This document shows positions 60,207-64,000 of a stretch of DNA of 64,000 nucleotides, one piece after another. The position numbers and the translations under genes were made by a program. The notes below the pieces were generated by a model. The model saw nothing but the letters and a program-made list of their open reading frames with translations, did not search any database and was not told the DNA's origin. Origin of the DNA: JBCFAY01 sp038562375 (lineage in GTDB: Bacteria > Bacillota > Clostridia > Christensenellales > CAG-138); assembly GCA_038562375.1 (NCBI GenBank), contig JBCFAY010000017.1:1-64000 (forward strand). Direction: 5' to 3'. Each line of letters opens with the position of its first letter. Within the stretch, counting starts at the first letter, position 1.

Positions 60207-60488
60207 TTATTTGGCTTGTTTGGGTTTTTCAGGAACAATCTCGATTTCAAAACGGTCGAAATCGACGCTTTCCATAAAATCAGCCGGTTTAAACACGGTT
60301 CTGCCGAATTGCTCAAGCTCTTTTAAATGCTTGCTGAGCATGACGGGGCGCGACAGATCGAATAGCTTTGATGCGCTCAACAGGTTCTTCTCCCATTGCT
60401 CCTTTGAGGAAAAACGATCCCCTTCACATTCCAGAACAGCATCCTTTTGTATGCGTTGATCCGTGCGCAGTATCACCCAAAGCTTCAA
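60207..60488 (-). CDS. Conserved small hypothetical protein
   Basis: A 93-residue soluble protein. From memory it resembles a small Clostridia family with the pattern DLSRP.MLSKH...EQFGRTVFKPADFMESVDFDR.EIE. Function is not known to me. The start is TTG 60488, 6 nt after AAGGAGG. It lies downstream of the zinc-ribbon protein gene, separated by a hairpin. Confidence 0.72.
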   Translation of the reverse strand: MKLWVILRTDQRIQKDAVLECEGDRFSSKEQWEKNLLSASKLFDLSRPVMLSKHLKELEQFGRTVFKPADFMESVDFDRFEIEIVPEKPKQAK

Positions 60489-60508
60489 TGGAATCCTCCT
60501 TTAGAATC

Positions 60509-60540
60509 GGAAGGCTGCCTGCAGTAAGCGGCAGCCTTCC
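60509..60540 (-). terminator. Hairpin between two leftward genes
   Basis: An 11-bp stem (60509-60519 with 60530-60540) and a 10-nt loop. No T-run follows, so it may weaken rather than stop transcription or protect the mRNA. Confidence 0.35.
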
Positions 60541-60560
60541 ATGCCGTATCGTTAAAAGTA

Positions 60561-62444
60561 CTAGCTCTTCAGCACAAACCACGCATATACCAGCGGAAGG
60601 CCGCTCGCCTCGTGTTTGCCGTTGGGGTACGCAAAGATCGAATATGTCTTGCCGTCTCCCACTTCGATGGTCGCGGCGCTCGGGTAGTTCGGATGATATT
60701 CGATCACGACCATGTTGCCGCTGCCAACATCCATTTTCGCCAGTATCGTTTCGCCGTCCTCTATAATCTCCTCGATCGTGCCGACGCACTTATAGGCCTG
60801 GCTATGTGTCGGCGCTGCGACGATGCGCGCATAATCCATGGCATGAGCGCCCTGGGCATAGGTATCAAGATCCGGCGCGTGTTCCAGGTGAAACTCCTTG
60901 GTGGAACTGACGCCATCCTTGGTGGCGGTCACGACGGCACTGTACTGGCCGACATTCGGCGTGTTTGCGGTAAAGGAGAAGGTGCCGGCGGCGCTGTCGA
61001 CGACGGGTTCCCCGGTAACATCGCCCGTAACGGTGATCGTGGAGCCCGGCTCCATCGTTCCCTTAACCGTAAAGGTCTCGGCCGTACCGCGAAGCGTGCC
61101 GCCTTCGGCGAGCGCGATCGTGGTCGCGGCGGCCGAATTATCGACGGTCAGCGTCGATCTGGCGGTGACATATCCGGCCTTGCGGCCTTCGATCGTAACG
61201 GTTTGCGGGCCGGTTTGCGTCAAGGTATATGAACCGGTAAAGTTCCCGCTCGCATCCACCGTGCATTCCTGATCATTGATGTATGCCTTCGCTCCGGGAT
61301 CGCTTAGCGTGCCCGCAACCTGGATTTTGCCGGAATCGGTCGTAACGCTTGAGGACTGCGGGGACGTAATCGTCATCGTGAGCGACGGCACAGCGATGGC
61401 GATCGGATCTATCTCGACCGGAGTGATTGTCCCATCCTCGGAGATGACTTTAAAGTCCGGCGTCACCATCACGGGGGAAGCATCTACCGGCTCCTGCGGG
61501 ATCCACATGGCTTCGGCGATGCGCACGCCGATTTTACCGTTGGTGACGGGAAAGTCCTTTTGGGTCGTTCCAGCCGTAAAGCGGACGGTCGAGCCGTTTC
61601 GGGCATAGATCGTGATGGCATAAGCGGGCTGTCCGTCCTCCGTTTTGGACGGTTCGACCACGGCGTTGCGCGTGACGGGGCTGGAACTGAATATCCCGGA
61701 AATAAACGCGCCGATCCCGCCGGAATTCCTCGTAAACAACGACAGGAGCAGCACGATTACGACTACCCCCAGCACGCCGGCTGCAGCCCAGAACAGCGTG
61801 TTCCTCATGTTAGAACGCGAACGGGCGGCAGGGCGGCGCCGCGAAGGAGCTTTCCTGCTGCGATGATCGGTATAACCATAGTCCGGAGCTTTTGCCGCCT
61901 GCTGACGCGTGCGATAGGGAACAGGGGCGGTATTCAATTTCGGCGCGACAGGCGAATAATCTCCTTCCTCGTCGTTCATGGAATAGACCGTTGCCCTCGA
62001 AGGGGCAGCCGTCTCGTTTGAATCGTCGTAATGGTCGGCAGGATCGCGGCGCTGAGAAGCCCTTCCGGCGGCGGTAGAAAACCTGGAAGGCGCGTTGCCT
62101 CTTGACGGAGCAGAGTCATCTTCCTCGACGGATGGAATAAAATGGCGGGGTGAATACCCGGTATAATCCTGCTGCTCGGATGCGGGAACATCATGATCCT
62201 GTTCAAAAGCCGATAAATCCTCTTCCGTTATCGAGTCGGCCTTGAATTCGGGCTTAGGCCATTTTGGCGCGCGTACAAAACCCCAACCGTCCTTGCCGGG
62301 CTGCGCGGGTTCCTCGGCGGCGGGCGGCGTAACGTATTTGGGGGATTGGTAAACCTCCGGCGAATCGGATTCAAAAGAAGAGGCGCAAATCTTGCAGAAC
62401 TTTGTGCCCTCTGGATTGACCGCGCCGCATGCTTTACATACCAT
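60561..62444 (-). CDS. Zinc-ribbon membrane protein with extracytoplasmic Ig-like domains
   Basis: A 627-residue protein. It opens with a zinc ribbon (CKACG...CKIC, Cys at about 3-20), then a 190-residue charged, disordered linker, a single membrane helix (about 215-238), and a secreted part with at least two Ig-like/Big-type domains (about 345-435 and 435-520) and a terminal beta-rich domain (about 540-625). Such proteins may sense or bind envelope sugars, but the role is unknown. ATG follows AGGAGG by 8 nt. Confidence 0.8.
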   Translation of the reverse strand: MVCKACGAVNPEGTKFCKICASSFESDSPEVYQSPKYVTPPAAEEPAQPGKDGWGFVRAPKWPKPEFKADSITEEDLSAFEQDHDVPASEQQDYTGYSPRHFIPSVEEDDSAPSRGNAPSRFSTAAGRASQRRDPADHYDDSNETAAPSRATVYSMNDEEGDYSPVAPKLNTAPVPYRTRQQAAKAPDYGYTDHRSRKAPSRRRPAARSRSNMRNTLFWAAAGVLGVVVIVLLLSLFTRNSGGIGAFISGIFSSSPVTRNAVVEPSKTEDGQPAYAITIYARNGSTVRFTAGTTQKDFPVTNGKIGVRIAEAMWIPQEPVDASPVMVTPDFKVISEDGTITPVEIDPIAIAVPSLTMTITSPQSSSVTTDSGKIQVAGTLSDPGAKAYINDQECTVDASGNFTGSYTLTQTGPQTVTIEGRKAGYVTARSTLTVDNSAAATTIALAEGGTLRGTAETFTVKGTMEPGSTITVTGDVTGEPVVDSAAGTFSFTANTPNVGQYSAVVTATKDGVSSTKEFHLEHAPDLDTYAQGAHAMDYARIVAAPTHSQAYKCVGTIEEIIEDGETILAKMDVGSGNMVVIEYHPNYPSAATIEVGDGKTYSIFAYPNGKHEASGLPLVYAWFVLKS

Positions 62445-62488
62445 ATCAGAAACCTCCTAACGGTTACGGGCCGGTGCACTTTGGCCTT

Positions 62489-62517
62489 ATTATAGCAAAT
62501 TTTAGTCAACGTGCAAA
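62489..62517 (-). promoter_or_regulatory. Possible promoter for the zinc-ribbon Ig protein
   Basis: On the minus strand TTTGCA (62512-62517), 17 nt, perfect TATAAT (62489-62494), 45 nt before the ATG. Confidence 0.4.
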
Positions 62518-62568
62518 CCAAAAGCAGAGCGCGATTGTAAATAAAGCGTTACGTGACGCCGCCGGGGG

Positions 62569-62597
62569 TTTAGAAGTGCGGCCGATTATGCTATAAT
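62569..62597 (+). promoter_or_regulatory. Possible promoter for galU
   Basis: TTTAGA (62569-62574), 17 nt, perfect TATAAT (62592-62597), 48 nt before the ATG. Confidence 0.45.
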
Positions 62598-62644
62598 TTC
62601 AATATCACTATCTGCGGCCAACGGCCGCGAAAGGCGGTCTGTTC

Positions 62645-63532
62645 ATGCAACAAATCAGAAAGGCTGTCATTCCCGCAGCGGGCCTTGGCACCCGTTTCCT
62701 GCCCGCTACGAAGGCGCAACCCAAGGAAATGCTGCCCTTGGTGGACAAGCCTACCATACAGTTTATAATCGAGGAGGCGGTAGCCTCCGGCATAAAGGAT
62801 ATTCTCATTATCACCGGCCGCGGGAAAAAAGCGATCGAGGATCATTTTGATCGCTGCGTCGAGTTGGAGGAGGAACTGGAAGCGAAGAACAAGACGGAGC
62901 TTCTTAAAATGGTGCGCGATATCTCCGATCTTGCACAAATCCATTACATCCGTCAGAAGCAGGCTTTGGGACTCGGCCATGCAATCTCATGCGCGCGCAG
63001 CTTTATCGGCGATGAGCCTTTTGCGGTACTGCTCGGCGATAACGTCGTAAAAAGCGCCGCTCCTTCTTTAAAACAGCTCATCGACGTGTACGAGCGCACC
63101 GGCTGCACCGTGATTGGGGTTCAGGACGTTCCCGATGAGCAGGTATCGCGGTTCGGCATCGTCGGCGCTGTCGGCGATCCTTCCGCCGATGTGTTCGAGG
63201 TTTCAAGGCTTGTGGAAAAGCCCCGTCTGGAGGACGCTCCCTCTCATACGGCCATTTTGGGGCGCTACGTGATCACGCCCGATATCTTCAAGATACTTGA
63301 GCGTCAGACTCCTGGGGTCAACGGGGAGATTCAGCTTACCGACGCTTTCGTCACGCTGTTAAAATCCAAAAGCATCTACGCTAGACGGATCGATGGGATC
63401 CATTACGACGTCGGCGATAAGCTTGGTTTTTTGATCGCGACGGTCGAATACGCGCTCGCCCGCCCGGACATCAGCGAACAATTTCTTGCGTATCTGAAAG
63501 ATACGGTTCAAAAAAACGAGGAGCGCATATGA
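62645..63532 (+). CDS. galU: UTP--glucose-1-phosphate uridylyltransferase
   Basis: Makes UDP-glucose for glycolipids and polysaccharides. The 295-residue protein is the normal length and shows PAAGLGTRFLPATKAQPKEM (nucleotide site, about 10-29), DKPTIQFIIEEAVASGI, ITGRGKKAIEDHFD, LLGDNVV and GRYVITPDIF. It overlaps the next lipoprotein gene by 4 nt. It may feed the GT4 glycosyltransferase at 28265. Confidence 0.95.
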   Translation: MQQIRKAVIPAAGLGTRFLPATKAQPKEMLPLVDKPTIQFIIEEAVASGIKDILIITGRGKKAIEDHFDRCVELEEELEAKNKTELLKMVRDISDLAQIHYIRQKQALGLGHAISCARSFIGDEPFAVLLGDNVVKSAAPSLKQLIDVYERTGCTVIGVQDVPDEQVSRFGIVGAVGDPSADVFEVSRLVEKPRLEDAPSHTAILGRYVITPDIFKILERQTPGVNGEIQLTDAFVTLLKSKSIYARRIDGIHYDVGDKLGFLIATVEYALARPDISEQFLAYLKDTVQKNEERI

Positions 63533-64000
63533 AAAGCTGCAAAAAACTTCTTTGCGTCATCCTTTTGCTGGCCGCATTGTTTGCGTTGGGGTGCAAAGCG
63601 CCGGAAGACGCATCGCAATCCGCAGGATCATTTATCAAAACCGCAATGAGCGGCGGCACACAAATGGAGAACGCAAACGCCTATTCCCTCAGCGTTCAAC
63701 AGGACGGTGCGGACACGCATATCCTGTTCGGCTTCCAAATAGGCAGCCGCGTATCCGGGAGCGACGCACAATCTCCGGCTGATTCCGTTCCCCAATATGC
63801 CGTTTCGCTTTTAAGCTCTCCGGCGCGCCTTGTCGTGTCGTTTGATCCGCTTGCCTACACGGATTATGAGCGCACGCTGGAACTTAGCAGCAATTTGGTT
63901 TACGGCTGTTTTCGGGAATGCTTTGTCGGCGGAACGCAAACCAACATCTATTTTCAGCTTTCCCGCGACGCGCAATACCAAGTGAAGGAAAGCGCCAATA
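63529..64000 (+). CDS. Lipoprotein, truncated by the window end
   Basis: The frame is open from ATG 63529 to the window edge (157 codons seen). It starts MKSCKKLLCVILLLAALFAL and then GCKAPED, a clear lipobox with Cys22. The mature part is rich in beta-strand and polar residues, with PARLVVSFDPLAYTDYE and LVYGCFRECF; I do not recognise a family. The ATGA overlap with galU indicates translational coupling. Confidence 0.75.
   Translation, partial: MKSCKKLLCVILLLAALFALGCKAPEDASQSAGSFIKTAMSGGTQMENANAYSLSVQQDGADTHILFGFQIGSRVSGSDAQSPADSVPQYAVSLLSSPARLVVSFDPLAYTDYERTLELSSNLVYGCFRECFVGGTQTNIYFQLSRDAQYQVKESAN

Overview
The window reads as a stretch of chromosome from an anaerobic member of the Bacillota, most likely class Clostridia, with fairly GC-rich codon use. 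The evidence for this is a cyclic-di-AMP receptor/holB/ricT cluster, a spore-photoproduct-lyase-family protein, butyrate kinase, a Re-citrate-synthase-type enzyme, a 2[4Fe-4S] ferredoxin, many sigma-A-type promoters and GGAGG ribosome sites. The genus cannot be read from the sequence. There is one scaffold gap (10 N at 20009-20018). I see no phage, transposon, CRISPR array or obvious defence island; this is mainly core genome.

Layout. 0-9.5 kb: a radical-SAM SPL-like gene faces queA, then a rightward run tgt-tsaE-tsaB-rimI (tRNA modification and ribosomal acetylation) continues into an alpha/beta hydrolase, a membrane-anchored Mur ligase, a D-Ala-D-Ala-type ligase and a SEC-C protein. 9.67-10.58 kb: nine tRNA genes behind one strong promoter. 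11-15 kb: an AT-richer zinc-ribbon membrane protein and a two-gene ABC exporter. 15-24 kb: a stand-alone E2-like acyltransferase, threonine synthase, a large fold-type II PLP enzyme, the gap, and serC-serA. 22.8-27.5 kb: a yaaO-like decarboxylase, a HAD phosphatase, darA, holB and ricT, i.e. the Bacillus tmk neighbourhood without tmk. 27.5-36.4 kb: ferredoxin, a GT4 glycosyltransferase, cobinamide/cobalamin adenosyltransferase, prmA, mutS2, a DUF523 protein and a two-component system. 36.7-45.9 kb: HtrA protease, a butyrate kinase/AHAS small-subunit pair, a GIY-YIG-like protein, a cyclophilin lipoprotein with an FAD oxidoreductase, RNase P RNA, rmuC, trpS and a DUF2284 protein. 46-51 kb: a leftward cluster with a Crp/Fnr regulator, a complete NitT/TauT-type ABC importer, a sirtuin and a CDF metal transporter. 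51-64 kb: an aminotransferase, a membrane protein divergent from Re-citrate synthase, a degenerate P-loop protein, a second and different threonine synthase, a CtpA-type protease, a flavin reductase, small proteins, a zinc-ribbon Ig-domain protein, galU and a lipoprotein cut by the window end.

The genes join into amino-acid metabolism (serine, threonine, glutamate via citrate, branched-chain regulation), translation and RNA processing, DNA repair, and cell-envelope work. Nothing here is clearly a new defence or mobile system. The points most worth a second look are an SPL-like enzyme lacking the catalytic cysteine, an ABC permease whose conserved N-terminus has no normal start codon, an ordered hairpin cluster at 15.1-15.3 kb, palindromic operator-like sites at two promoters, and the missing tmk.
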